Made by a program: the position numbers and the translations under genes. The notes under the pieces were generated by a model. The model had not been told where the DNA came from. It saw only the letters and a program-made list of their open reading frames with translations, and did no database searches. This document shows positions 35,115 to 42,684 of a stretch of DNA of 64,000 nucleotides, in pieces. Source of the DNA: Paenibacillus cymbidii (GTDB lineage Bacteria > Bacillota > Bacilli > Paenibacillales > NBRC-103111); the NCBI RefSeq assembly GCF_004764705.1, contig NZ_SHLX01000034.1:1-64000 (forward strand), in the 5' to 3' direction. Position 1 is the first letter of the stretch, and the number at the start of each line of letters is the position of its first letter.

Positions 35115-36489
35115 TTCGCTGACCCGGACCAAAGAGTCGTTCGTGTCGATCGAACCGGGCAAAGTCCGGATGTACGTATGCGGGCCGACAGTGTACAGCT
35201 ACATCCACGTCGGCAACGCGCGGCCGCTGATCGTGTTCGACGTCGTGCGCCGGTATTTGGCGCAGAGCGGTTACGACGTGACGTATATTGTCAACATCAC
35301 CGACGTCGAGGACAAAATGATCCGCAAGGCGAACGAAACCGGCACGACCGTGATGGACGTGGCGGAAACGTACATCGCGGCGTTCCTGAAGGACATCCGC
35401 GAGCTGGGCATCCGGGAGGCGGTGCATCCGCGTGTGACGGACAACATCCCCGAGATCATCGCTTTTATCGAAGGGCTGGTCGCCAAGGATGCCGCATACG
35501 AAAGCGGCGGCGATGTGTATTTCCGCACAGCCGCGTTCCCGGATTACGGCAAGCTGTCGCATCAGAACATGGACGAGCTGCAGTTCGGCATCCGTGTCGA
35601 GGTGGACGAACGCAAGGAGAATGCGCAGGATTTTGTGTTGTGGAAGAACGCGAAGCCGGGCGAAATTTTTTGGCCGAGCCCGTGGGGGGAAGGGCGGCCC
35701 GGCTGGCACATCGAATGCTCCGCGATGGCGCGCAAATATTTGGGCGACACACTGGACATTCACGGCGGCGGGCACGACTTGCAGTTCCCGCACCACGAGT
35801 GCGAGGTCGCGCAGTCGGAGACGCTGACCGGCAAGCCGCTGGCCAACTATTGGATGCATAACGGATACGTGAACATCAACAATGAGAAGATGTCGAAATC
35901 GCTCGGCAACGGGCTCGACGTCAAGGATATGCTGGCGGCGGCCAAGCCGCAGGCGATTCGGTATTTTGTGCTGTCGGGCCACTACCGCAACCCGCTGAAT
36001 TACAGCGACGACATTCTCCGCCAGGCGGGAGCGAGCGTCGAGCGGATCGACAACTGCGTCGCGAACGTGAAACACCGCGCGAAGACGGCAGTGGCCGGCG
36101 CGGCGGCCGCGGACGTTGCGGAAGCGGTGAAGCGGGTGGACGAAACGTTCCGCGTGAAAATGGACGACGACTTCAACACGCCGGACGCCATTACGGCCGT
36201 ATTCGATCTCGTGACACTGGCGAACCGTTACTTGCAGCAGGAGCAAGTAACGGCGGGGTCGCTGGAACTGATTCTGCAGCAGTTCCAGGCGATGGACGAC
36301 GTGCTGGGCATACTAAGCCCGGCGGATGATGAGCTGCCGGATGCCGACATCGACCGGCTTATCGCGGAGCGCGTGGAAGCGCGCAAGGCCAGGAACTGGG
36401 CGCGCGCCGACGAAATCCGCGATCTGCTGACGGAGCGCGGCATCGTGCTTGAGGACACGCCGCAAGGCATCCGCTGGCGGCGCAAATGA
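35095..36489 (+). CDS. cysS: Cysteinyl-tRNA synthetase
   Basis: The 464-residue class I synthetase has HIGH in the form HVGN (YSYIHVGNARP), the zinc ligands Cys in CGPTVY and in WHIECSAM plus the HGGGHDLQFPHHE histidines, and KMSKS (NEKMSKSLGN). The C-terminal helical domain recognises the anticodon. It overlaps cysE and mrnC (ATGA), so the genes are one translational chain responding to tRNA-Cys. Confidence 0.97.
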   Translation: MTLKVFNSLTRTKESFVSIEPGKVRMYVCGPTVYSYIHVGNARPLIVFDVVRRYLAQSGYDVTYIVNITDVEDKMIRKANETGTTVMDVAETYIAAFLKDIRELGIREAVHPRVTDNIPEIIAFIEGLVAKDAAYESGGDVYFRTAAFPDYGKLSHQNMDELQFGIRVEVDERKENAQDFVLWKNAKPGEIFWPSPWGEGRPGWHIECSAMARKYLGDTLDIHGGGHDLQFPHHECEVAQSETLTGKPLANYWMHNGYVNINNEKMSKSLGNGLDVKDMLAAAKPQAIRYFVLSGHYRNPLNYSDDILRQAGASVERIDNCVANVKHRAKTAVAGAAAADVAEAVKRVDETFRVKMDDDFNTPDAITAVFDLVTLANRYLQQEQVTAGSLELILQQFQAMDDVLGILSPADDELPDADIDRLIAERVEARKARNWARADEIRDLLTERGIVLEDTPQGIRWRRK

Positions 36490-36968
36490 GCGGGCGCGAC
36501 GATCAGCGCCCGGGTGTCCCGGCCTCGCCGGCCGCAGCGGCCGCCGACAATGCGCTGGCCGCGGCGCTGCTGGCGTTCCCGCCGGCCAAGGAGCCGCGGC
36601 AGCTGCAGCCGCTGGTGCTCGCTTACGTCGGCGACGCCGTGTACGAGCTGTTCGTGCGCGGGTACGTTGTGTCGCAGCCGAACCACCGGCCGCACCACCT
36701 GCACCGCGAAGCGACGCGCTTCGTGTCGGCGAAGGCGCAGGCGCGAGCGCTGGAGCGGTGGCTGCCGCTGTTGACCGACGACGAGCTCGATGTCGTCAAG
36801 CGCGGGCGCAACGCCAAGTCGGGCAGCGCGCCGAAGAGCGCCGACATTCTCGACTATCGCCACAGCACGGCGTTCGAGTGCCTGATCGGCTTTTTGTATT
36901 ATCGCCGCGAATGGGAACGGCTGCGCAGCCTGCTCCTGACGACGGTCGAACCCGAACAGACGAAGTAA
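36486..36968 (+). CDS. mrnC: Mini-ribonuclease III
   Basis: The 160-residue protein is an RNase III catalytic domain without a dsRNA-binding domain; it trims 23S rRNA precursors in Bacillus. LVLAYVGDAVYELFVRGYVV holds the conserved Asp, and the C-terminal FECLIGFLYYRREWERL the second acidic residue. The N-terminal extension (about 35 residues) is rich in Ala and Pro. The start overlaps the cysS stop. Confidence 0.94.
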   Translation: MSGRDDQRPGVPASPAAAAADNALAAALLAFPPAKEPRQLQPLVLAYVGDAVYELFVRGYVVSQPNHRPHHLHREATRFVSAKAQARALERWLPLLTDDELDVVKRGRNAKSGSAPKSADILDYRHSTAFECLIGFLYYRREWERLRSLLLTTVEPEQTK

Positions 36969-36979
36969 GGAGCGGCTGC

Positions 36980-37930
36980 ATGATGGACAAACGCAACGAA
37001 TACAAAGGAAGCGGCGCCTTCGGGGGCCGCGGCGGCAAGCCGGCGGCACCGGGCAACCGCGACCGCAGGCCTGCGGGCGGCAGAGCCGCGGCTCCGGGCG
37101 GCCGGCCGGATAACCGCGGCCGTGACGAACGTGCGCACGGGCGCGAACAGGAGCGCGAGCACGAAGCGGGCGCCGAGCAGGAGCAATACATCGCCGGCAA
37201 GCACTCCATCCTGGAGGCGCTGCGCGCCGGCCGCACGATCAACAAAATCTGGGTGGCCGAAGGCGCCCAGAAGCATCATGTGCACGACATTTTGACCGAA
37301 GCGAAGGCAGCCGGCATCATCGTGCAGACCGCGGACAAGCGCAAGCTCGACCAGATGGTCAGCGACGTGCCGCATCAGGGCGTCATCGCCCAGGCGGCCG
37401 CTTACGCCTACGTCGAGGTCGAGGACATTCTCGCCATCGCCGAGCGGCGCGGCGAGCCGCCGTTCCTGCTGATCCTCGACGAAATCGAGGACCCGCACAA
37501 CCTCGGCTCGATTCTGCGCACCGCCGACTGCACGGGCGTGCACGGCGTCATCATCCCGAAACGCCGTTCGGCCCAACTGACCGCCACCGTATCGAAAACA
37601 TCGGCCGGCGCCGTGGAATATGTAGCGGTTGCCCGCGTGACCAACCTCGTGCAGACGATCGAGAGGCTGAAGGAGCGCGGCGTCTGGATCGGCGGCGCCG
37701 ACGGGGCGGCGAAGCAGGAAGCGTACCGCGCCGACCTGACGATTCCGCTGGCGCTCGTTATCGGCAACGAAGGCAGCGGCATCGGCCGGCTCGTCAAGGA
37801 GTCGTGCGATTTTCTCGTCAAGCTGCCGATGTTCGGCCGCATCAATTCGCTCAACGCTTCGGTCGCGGCTTCCGTGCTCATGTACGAAGCCGTCCGTCAG
37901 CGCATGGGCGCGTCGCAGCCGGCCAGGTAG
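36980..37930 (+). CDS. rlmB: 23S rRNA 2'-O-ribose methyltransferase RlmB (SpoU/TrmH family)
   Basis: The 316-residue protein has an RNA-binding L30e-like domain (about 68-150: YIAGKHSILEALRAGRTI) and a SpoU knot domain with the three motifs LDEIEDPHNLGSILRTAD, LVIGNEGSGIG and INSLNASVAASVLMYE. It methylates a guanosine in 23S rRNA using SAM. The first 65 residues are a low-complexity basic tail full of Arg and Gly, not needed for the fold. ATG 36980 is seven bases after AAGGAG. Confidence 0.95.
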   Translation: MMDKRNEYKGSGAFGGRGGKPAAPGNRDRRPAGGRAAAPGGRPDNRGRDERAHGREQEREHEAGAEQEQYIAGKHSILEALRAGRTINKIWVAEGAQKHHVHDILTEAKAAGIIVQTADKRKLDQMVSDVPHQGVIAQAAAYAYVEVEDILAIAERRGEPPFLLILDEIEDPHNLGSILRTADCTGVHGVIIPKRRSAQLTATVSKTSAGAVEYVAVARVTNLVQTIERLKERGVWIGGADGAAKQEAYRADLTIPLALVIGNEGSGIGRLVKESCDFLVKLPMFGRINSLNASVAASVLMYEAVRQRMGASQPAR

Positions 37931-37937
37931 CGGCGGC

Positions 37938-38450
37938 ATGCAGGAAATCGTTATCGTCGACGGCTACAACATCATCGGCGCCTGGCCGGAGCTGCGCAAG
38001 CTGAAGGATGTGGAGCTGGAGCAGGCTCGGGACCTGTTGATCCAGATGCTCGCCGATTACCAGGCTTACTCCGGCGCGCGGGTTTATCTCGTCTTCGACG
38101 CGCACCAGGTGCCCGGACTCGGCGGCCGGTACGACCAGAACAAGCTGCATATCGAATACACGCGGGAGAAGGAGACGGCGGACGAGCTGATCGAACGGCT
38201 GGTCGGCGAACTGCGGGGCAGGCGCAAGCTCGTGTATGTGGCCACGTCGGACATGACCGAGCAGCATGTCGTGTTCGGGCTCGGGGCGCTGCGGCTGCCG
38301 GCCCGCGAACTGCTGGTGAAAGTGCGCCAAAGCCAGCAGGAGGTGCGGCAGCAGATCGACCGGGGCGGCGCTTCGGCGCGCAACACGGTGGCCAGCAACA
38401 TGAGCGAAGAAATGCGTCAGCTTTTTGAGAAATGGCGTCGCGACAAGTGA
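37938..38450 (+). CDS. rae1: Rae1/YacP-type NYN-domain ribosome-associated endoribonuclease
   Basis: The 170-residue PIN-like NYN domain protein begins with IVDGYNIIGAWPEL, which holds the catalytic aspartate, and has VYLVFDAH and LVYVATSD for the other acidic residues. B. subtilis Rae1 cleaves mRNA in the ribosomal A-site. It lies between rlmB and sigH, exactly as in Bacillus. It starts seven bases after the rlmB stop. Confidence 0.92.
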   Translation: MQEIVIVDGYNIIGAWPELRKLKDVELEQARDLLIQMLADYQAYSGARVYLVFDAHQVPGLGGRYDQNKLHIEYTREKETADELIERLVGELRGRRKLVYVATSDMTEQHVVFGLGALRLPARELLVKVRQSQQEVRQQIDRGGASARNTVASNMSEEMRQLFEKWRRDK

Positions 38451-38468
38451 TTTCGGCACTTCTGGCAG

Positions 38469-38498
38469 TTGACGATAATTGTCAGCATCATGTATACT
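38469..38498 (+). promoter_or_regulatory. sigma-A-type promoter of sigH
   Basis: TTGACG (38469-38474) and TATACT (38493-38498) are spaced by 18 bases. The -35 lies in an imperfect palindrome (TTGACGATAATTGTCA), a possible repressor site; sigH is repressed by AbrB in B. subtilis. Confidence 0.7.
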
Positions 38499-38614
38499 CA
38501 AAATATATTTTTCGGAAAAAGGTCATTGTTATTTGAATGCCAAGGAATTACTGGAAGCGATGCGACACCGTCGCAATCAAGTCGTACCTGGCAGCCGCAC
38601 CGGAGGGATTGTTG

Positions 38615-39262
38615 GTGAGTGTCAACCTGAGCGATTGGCGATTACACGAGTTCGAGCTGCAGACGGACGAAGACAACGTCGAAGCGGTGCGTCAAGGCAG
38701 CGGCGATGCGCTGGAATACCTCATCAACAAATACAAGAACTTCGTTCGCGCCAAGGCGCGATCGTATTTTTTGATCGGCGCCGACCGGGAAGACATCGTG
38801 CAGGAAGGCATGATCGGCCTGTACAAGTCGATTCGCGATTTCCGCGGAGACAAGCTCGCCTCCTTCAAAGCGTTTGCCGAATTGTGCATCACCCGTCAGA
38901 TCATTACCGCGATCAAGACGGCCACTCGGCAGAAGCACATCCCCTTGAATTCTTACGTTTCGTTGGACAAGCCCATCTACGACGAAGATTCCGACCGCAC
39001 GCTGCTGGATGTCATCTGCGGCTCCCGCGTGACCGACCCGGAAGAGCTGATTATCAACCAGGAGGAGTTCAGCGGCCTGGAAGACAAGATGGGGGAAATA
39101 TTGAGCGACCTGGAACGCCGCGTGCTGATGCTGTATCTGGATGGCCGATCGTATCAGGAGATTGCCGTCGACCTCGACCGCCACGTGAAATCGATCGACA
39201 ACGCCTTGCAGCGCGTGAAGCGCAAGCTCGAACGGTATTTGGAAATCCGCAACTTGATCTGA
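38615..39262 (+). CDS. sigH: RNA polymerase sigma-H factor (Spo0H)
   Basis: The 215-residue sigma-70-type factor controls the transition to stationary phase, competence and early sporulation. Region 2 (NKYKNFVRAKARSYFLIGAD, then REDIVQEGMIGLYKSIRDF) and region 4 (YLDGRSYQEIAVDLDRHVKS) are nearly identical to B. subtilis SigH. The start is probably GTG 38615, seven bases after GGAGGG; the frame is open to 38537 but that would add residues absent from SigH. It indicates a spore-former. Confidence 0.95.
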   Translation: MSVNLSDWRLHEFELQTDEDNVEAVRQGSGDALEYLINKYKNFVRAKARSYFLIGADREDIVQEGMIGLYKSIRDFRGDKLASFKAFAELCITRQIITAIKTATRQKHIPLNSYVSLDKPIYDEDSDRTLLDVICGSRVTDPEELIINQEEFSGLEDKMGEILSDLERRVLMLYLDGRSYQEIAVDLDRHVKSIDNALQRVKRKLERYLEIRNLI

Positions 39263-39343
39263 CCCGGCATCCTACACCACGAGGGGTGCTTTTTTATTTG
39301 TCGTCGTCGCAGCGCGATAGCGGGCAGTATCTCCTGTTGTCAG

Positions 39344-39472
39344 AATAGGCCATATAAAATGGCCTATTCGCCCCAATTTACTCGGCTCGTCCATAATAGC
39401 CAGTGAAATCACTGGCTATTTTCCGGCTGTCGGCTATTTTGGACGAAATAGCCAATAAAACATGGCTTATTT
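39344..39472. repeat. Family A palindromes, copy 3 (partial module)
   Basis: Three palindromes: 39344-39368 (AATAGGCCAT/ATGGCCTATT), 39395-39422 (AATAGCCAGTG/CACTGGCTATT) and 39446-39472 (AAATAGCCA/TGGCTTATTT). They have the same sequence classes as at 338-530 and 16989-17186. The region between sigH and rpmG otherwise contains only a small gene and further repeats. Confidence 0.85.
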
Positions 39473-39514
39473 GGTTAGTGACAGTCGCAAAAATAACGGA
39501 AGTTGGTGTCGAGA

Positions 39515-39721
39515 ATGGCTTGGGAGAGACTGCTGGAAACGGAACAGTTGGAAGTGATCGTCGACGATGCAAGAAGAAGCGTCATGCTGGAAGTGAATTC
39601 GGGAAGCGCGGTGCCCAAGTACATTACCGTTCATATCGCTACTGTCCGGGAACTGGATGACGTGATCGCGGCGCTGCAGCAAGCGAGGAAACGAATCCAG
39701 GCGGACGCCGAAGGCGAGTAG
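39515..39721 (+). CDS. Hypothetical small protein (68 residues)
   Basis: An open frame encodes MAWERLLETEQLEVIVDD and onward, with a beta-rich middle (ARRSVMLEVNSGSAVPKYIT) and a helical C-terminus (ELDDVIAALQQARKRI). Its composition and third-position GC look like real coding sequence. I do not recognise a family. The ribosome site is weak (GGTGTCGAGA) and no promoter is obvious; the frame also starts at 39503. It lies between family A and family B repeats, downstream of sigH. Confidence 0.5.
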   Translation: MAWERLLETEQLEVIVDDARRSVMLEVNSGSAVPKYITVHIATVRELDDVIAALQQARKRIQADAEGE

Positions 39722-39831
39722 CCGATACTACGCAAGCCGCCGCGCGCTTTGTTCGTGATTGCCGGCAATCGATGAAAGGCAGGTATGGAAGGCGGAATTA
39801 TGCCCATACTGGAGATGTGAGAAAACCTCTA

Positions 39832-39876
39832 TCGAAGCTTTTCGAAGATGGGCGACCGCGGTTAGAGGTAGGTTTT
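39832..39876. repeat. Family B palindrome, copy 2
   Basis: AAAACCTCTA (from 39832) and TAGAGGTAGGTTTT (ending 39876) are inverted arms around a GC-rich centre. They are related to the elements at 34153-34335. Confidence 0.65.
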
Positions 39877-39883
39877 ATCGCCA

Positions 39884-39930
39884 ATAAGAATTTGTATTTT
39901 CGCCTAGCTCGAAAACCATTAAATTCTTAT
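39884..39930. repeat. Nested AT-rich inverted repeat
   Basis: Outer arms ATAAGAATTT (39884-39893) and AAATTCTTAT (39921-39930) are perfect. Inner arms TTTTCG (39897-39902) and CGAAAA (39910-39915) are also perfect. There is no T-tract directly after. It lies 50-100 bases upstream of the rpmG promoter. Confidence 0.7.
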
Positions 39931-39981
39931 GTGGTAATAATATAACAGCCGCCGGGGGCGCTATCTTGCAGAGATGTCTTC

Positions 39982-40010
39982 TTGACACGGTATTCTCGCT
40001 GTGCTAAAGT
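39982..40010 (+). promoter_or_regulatory. Promoter of rpmG-secE-nusG
   Basis: A perfect TTGACA (39982-39987), 17-base spacer and TAAAGT (40005-40010). The predicted start is about 40017, at the foot of the leader hairpin. Confidence 0.85.
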
Positions 40011-40019
40011 ATTTTAGGT

Positions 40020-40094
40020 AACCCTAAATTGTCGGCATGTCCCAAAGACAATCCTAGGGTTCTTTAAATAGAACAGTCTCTCCCATACGGAGAG
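40020..40094 (+). promoter_or_regulatory. Two hairpins at the 5' end of the rpmG transcript
   Basis: AACCCTA-ATTGTC (40020-40033) pairs with GACAAT-TAGGGTT (40047-40061) around a bulge. A second stem CTCTCC (40078-40083)/GGAGAG (40089-40094) follows. The ribosome site of rpmG (GGAGGTG) is just beyond. The role is unknown; 5' stabilisation or ribosomal-protein feedback are options. Confidence 0.55.
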
Positions 40095-40117
40095 GGGATT
40101 GGAACGGAGGTGTGAAC

Positions 40118-40267
40118 ATGCGGGTTATTATTACTCTAGCATGCGTGAACTGCAAGCAGCGCAACTATACTTCCAACAAGAACAAGCGGAACAATCCTGA
40201 CCGCATAGAGAAGAAGAAGTATTGCAAGTTTTGCAATGAACATTCTGCTCATCGTGAAACGCGGTAA
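40118..40267 (+). CDS. rpmG: 50S ribosomal protein L33
   Basis: The 49-residue protein MRVIITLACVNCKQRNYT... has two CxxC pairs (Cys9/12 and Cys36/39), so it is the zinc-containing form. CKFCNEHSAHRETR at the end is typical. GGAGGTG lies seven bases before ATG 40118. It precedes secE and nusG as in B. subtilis rpmGB. Confidence 0.95.
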   Translation: MRVIITLACVNCKQRNYTSNKNKRNNPDRIEKKKYCKFCNEHSAHRETR

Positions 40268-40284
40268 TATTCGGGGGTGTAGCA

Positions 40285-40497
40285 GTGGAATTTATCGGTA
40301 AAATGAAACAGAGTTTCGGCACTACCTTTTCGTTCTTCACGGACAGCTGGGCGGAACTGAAGAAAGTCAAGTGGCCGGGGCGCAAAGAGTTGACCAGTTA
40401 TACGCTGGTTGTTATTTGCACCGTTGTTTTCGTGACGATCTATTTCGCCATCTTGGATGTTATCATTTCCGAATTGGTCAGACTCGTGACAGAATAG
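40285..40497 (+). CDS. secE: SecE, preprotein translocase subunit
   Basis: The 70-residue protein has an amphipathic segment with the SecE motif (WAELKKVKWPGRKEL) and one transmembrane helix (about 42-62). It clamps SecY in the SecYEG channel. The start is GTG, five bases after GGGGGTG. It lies between rpmG and nusG. Confidence 0.95.
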   Translation: MEFIGKMKQSFGTTFSFFTDSWAELKKVKWPGRKELTSYTLVVICTVVFVTIYFAILDVIISELVRLVTE

Positions 40498-40513
40498 GAA
40501 ACGGGTGATGGCG

Positions 40514-41047
40514 ATGGAGAAGAGATGGTATGTGGTTCATACCTATTCCGGGTATGAGAACAAGGTGAAGGCCAACCTCGAGAAGCGCGTTGAATCGATG
40601 AACATGCAGGGCAACATATTCCGGGTGCTCGTTCCGATGGAAGAAGAGATCGTGAACAAGGACGGCAAGAAGAAAACCGTCATGCGCAAAGTTTATCCCG
40701 GCTATGTCCTCGTGGAAATGATTCAAACCGACGACTCGTGGTATGTCGTTCGCAACACGCCGGGCGTTACCGGGTTCGTCGGATCGACCGGTTCGGGCTC
40801 GAAGCCGACAGCGCTGCTGCCGGAAGAAGTGGAACAGATCCTGAAGCATATGGGCATGGAAGAGCCGAAGCCGAAGATCGACTTCGACCTGAAAGAGTCC
40901 GTACGCGTCAAAGTGGGACCGTTCGCCAACTTCGTCGGCTCCGTCGAAGAGATACTCGTCGATAAAAGCAAGCTGAAGGTCCATGTGAATATGTTTGGAC
41001 GGGAAACCCCAGTTGAGCTCGATTTTACTCAAGTGGAAAAGTTATAG
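40514..41047 (+). CDS. nusG: NusG, transcription elongation/termination factor
   Basis: The 177-residue protein has an NGN domain (MEKRWYVVHTYSGYENKVKA, FPGYVLVE-type VYPGYVLVEM, WYVVRNTPGVTGFVG) and a KOW domain (VRVKVGPFANFVGSVEEI). ATG 40514 was preferred to GTG 40505 and ATG 40508 because it reproduces the exact length and N-terminus of B. subtilis NusG. Confidence 0.96.
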   Translation: MEKRWYVVHTYSGYENKVKANLEKRVESMNMQGNIFRVLVPMEEEIVNKDGKKKTVMRKVYPGYVLVEMIQTDDSWYVVRNTPGVTGFVGSTGSGSKPTALLPEEVEQILKHMGMEEPKPKIDFDLKESVRVKVGPFANFVGSVEEILVDKSKLKVHVNMFGRETPVELDFTQVEKL

Positions 41048-41050
41048 ATC

Positions 41051-41128
41051 AATTGCGATTATAACGGCGGTTTCTGAAGGGTCTATTCATTCGGGTAGGC
41101 CTTCATTAATGCGCGATCGCAATTTTTT
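41051..41128 (+). terminator. Long stem terminator between nusG and rplK
   Basis: Outer arms AATTGCGAT (41051-41059) and ATCGCAATT (41116-41124) are perfect and run into a T-tract. An inner stem TGAAGG (41075-41080)/CCTTCA (41100-41105) fills the loop. The structure is large for a terminator, so confidence is moderate. It ends the rpmG-secE-nusG unit, or attenuates it. Confidence 0.65.
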
Positions 41129-41185
41129 GTTTGTTTGCGGTCGTTGCGGCTATCAGCGTCATACTAAGGCAAGGAGGTGTCTCAC

Positions 41186-41611
41186 ATGGCCAAGAAAGTA
41201 ATCAAGGTTGTGAAACTGCAAGTCAACGCAGGCAAAGCGAATCCGGCTCCGCCGATCGGTCCTGCGCTCGGTCAGGCAGGCGTCAACATCATGGCGTTCT
41301 GCAAAGAGTTCAACGCTCGCACCGCGGATCAGGCAGGTCTTGTTATTCCTGTCGAAATTACGGTATTCGAGGACCGCTCCTTCACGTTCATCACCAAAAC
41401 TCCGCCGGCAGCCGTATTGCTTCGCGTAGCGGCTGGCATTCCCAGCGGATCGGGCGAACCGAACAAGAAGAAAGTCGCCACGCTCAAGCGTGACAAGGTT
41501 CGCGAAATCGCCGAACAGAAAATGCCCGACCTGAATGCGGCATCCGTGGAAGCGGCAATGCGCATGATCGAAGGTACGGCGCGCAGCATGGGTGTTACGA
41601 TCGTCGACTAA
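41186..41611 (+). CDS. rplK: 50S ribosomal protein L11
   Basis: The 141-residue protein MAKKVIKVVKLQVNAGKANP... carries the PPIGPALGQAGVNIMAFCKEF core and the C-terminal RNA-binding domain (GEPNKKKVATLKRDKV). It binds the GTPase-associated region of 23S rRNA with L10/L12. ATG 41186 is behind AAGGAGGTG. Confidence 0.97.
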   Translation: MAKKVIKVVKLQVNAGKANPAPPIGPALGQAGVNIMAFCKEFNARTADQAGLVIPVEITVFEDRSFTFITKTPPAAVLLRVAAGIPSGSGEPNKKKVATLKRDKVREIAEQKMPDLNAASVEAAMRMIEGTARSMGVTIVD

Positions 41612-41715
41612 TCCCCGCCCAGGCAGGGAGTTGCGTCCGTTCGCGGATGCCGCGGCGCTTGCGCCGCAAAAGTGGGAGGACAAACTCCGCTATTACCACT
41701 CGAGGAGGACTTCTA

Positions 41716-42408
41716 ATGGCTAAGCATGGCAAGAAATACAATGAAGCGTTGAAGCTGGTCGACCAGGAAGCGTTGCTGGAACCGCTCGAAGCCGTCACCC
41801 TCGTCAAGAAGGTGAAAACCGCCAAATTTGACGAAACGGTCGAAGTAGCCGTACGTTTGGGCGTTGACCCGAAGAAGCAAGACCAAGCCGTTCGTGGCGT
41901 CGTTGTACTGCCGCACGGCACAGGCAAAACGAAGCGAGTGCTCGTGTTCGCCAAAGGCGAAAAAGTGAAGGAAGCGGAAGCGGCCGGAGCTGACTTTGTC
42001 GGCGATCAAGAGCTCATCACCAAAATTCAACAAGGCTGGTTCGAATTCGACGTCTGCGTGGCAACGCCCGACATGATGAGCGAAGTCGGTAAACTCGGCC
42101 GTCTGCTCGGCGGCAAAGGTTTGATGCCGAACCCGAAAGCAGGCACCGTAACGTTCGAAGTCGGCAAAGCGATCCAGGAGATCAAAGCCGGTAAAATCGA
42201 ATACCGTCTCGACAAAGCGGGTCAAATTCACGCGCCGATCGGCAAGTCGTCGTTCGACGACGAGAAGCTCGCCGAAAACCTGCGCGCGCTGATCGAAGCG
42301 CTCGTTCGTTCGAAGCCTGCCGCTGCCAAAGGCGTGTACCTGAAGAGCGCCGCGGTATCGTCGACGATGGGGCCAAGCGTCAAGCTGAGCCTGCAATCGT
42401 TCCGGTAA
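41716..42408 (+). CDS. rplA: 50S ribosomal protein L1
   Basis: The 230-residue protein MAKHGKKYNEALKLVDQ... contains LGVDPKKQDQAVRGVVVLPHGTGK split over two segments and GRLLGGKGLMPNPKAGTV. It forms the L1 stalk and usually represses its own operon. GAGGAGG precedes ATG 41716. A 104-base gap separates it from rplK, with no terminator. Confidence 0.97.
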   Translation: MAKHGKKYNEALKLVDQEALLEPLEAVTLVKKVKTAKFDETVEVAVRLGVDPKKQDQAVRGVVVLPHGTGKTKRVLVFAKGEKVKEAEAAGADFVGDQELITKIQQGWFEFDVCVATPDMMSEVGKLGRLLGGKGLMPNPKAGTVTFEVGKAIQEIKAGKIEYRLDKAGQIHAPIGKSSFDDEKLAENLRALIEALVRSKPAAAKGVYLKSAAVSSTMGPSVKLSLQSFR

Positions 42409-42414
42409 TTGCCG

Positions 42415-42444
42415 TTGACTTGCCGCGAGATTTCGTGGTAAGCT
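42415..42444 (+). promoter_or_regulatory. Promoter of rplJ-rplL
   Basis: TTGACT (42415-42420) and TAAGCT (42439-42444) are spaced by 18 bases, immediately after rplA and ahead of the L10 leader. Confidence 0.65.
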
Positions 42445-42469
42445 AGCGAAGATTCAATTTAAAATCGAA

Positions 42470-42600
42470 TATGTTGCCGTAGACAGCAGGTGCCGCAAGG
42501 CTTAATTTCCTGCCGAGGTTTGTGATAAAGGTTGCGTGTCGTCCTGTAAGGAACGTCCGTGAACGAATCAAGCCTTCGCGTGTCTGCGAAGGCTTTTTTA
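42470..42600 (+). promoter_or_regulatory. Ribosomal protein L10 leader
   Basis: CCGTAGACAGCAGGTGCCG followed by AAGGCTTAATTTCCTGCCGAGG is the conserved core of the L10 leader. A terminator-like hairpin (AGCCTTCGC/GCGAAGGCT plus TTTTTT, 42571-42599) ends it. L10(L12)4 binding to this RNA lowers rplJL expression in other Firmicutes; the same is expected here. Confidence 0.93.
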
Positions 42601-42684
42601 ATGGCAAACTTCGGCTTCGATGCTGGTGCAGGCGACATTCGACATCGGCGGCCGCCGGTGCAACATTTTGCAGGAGGTGTAACG

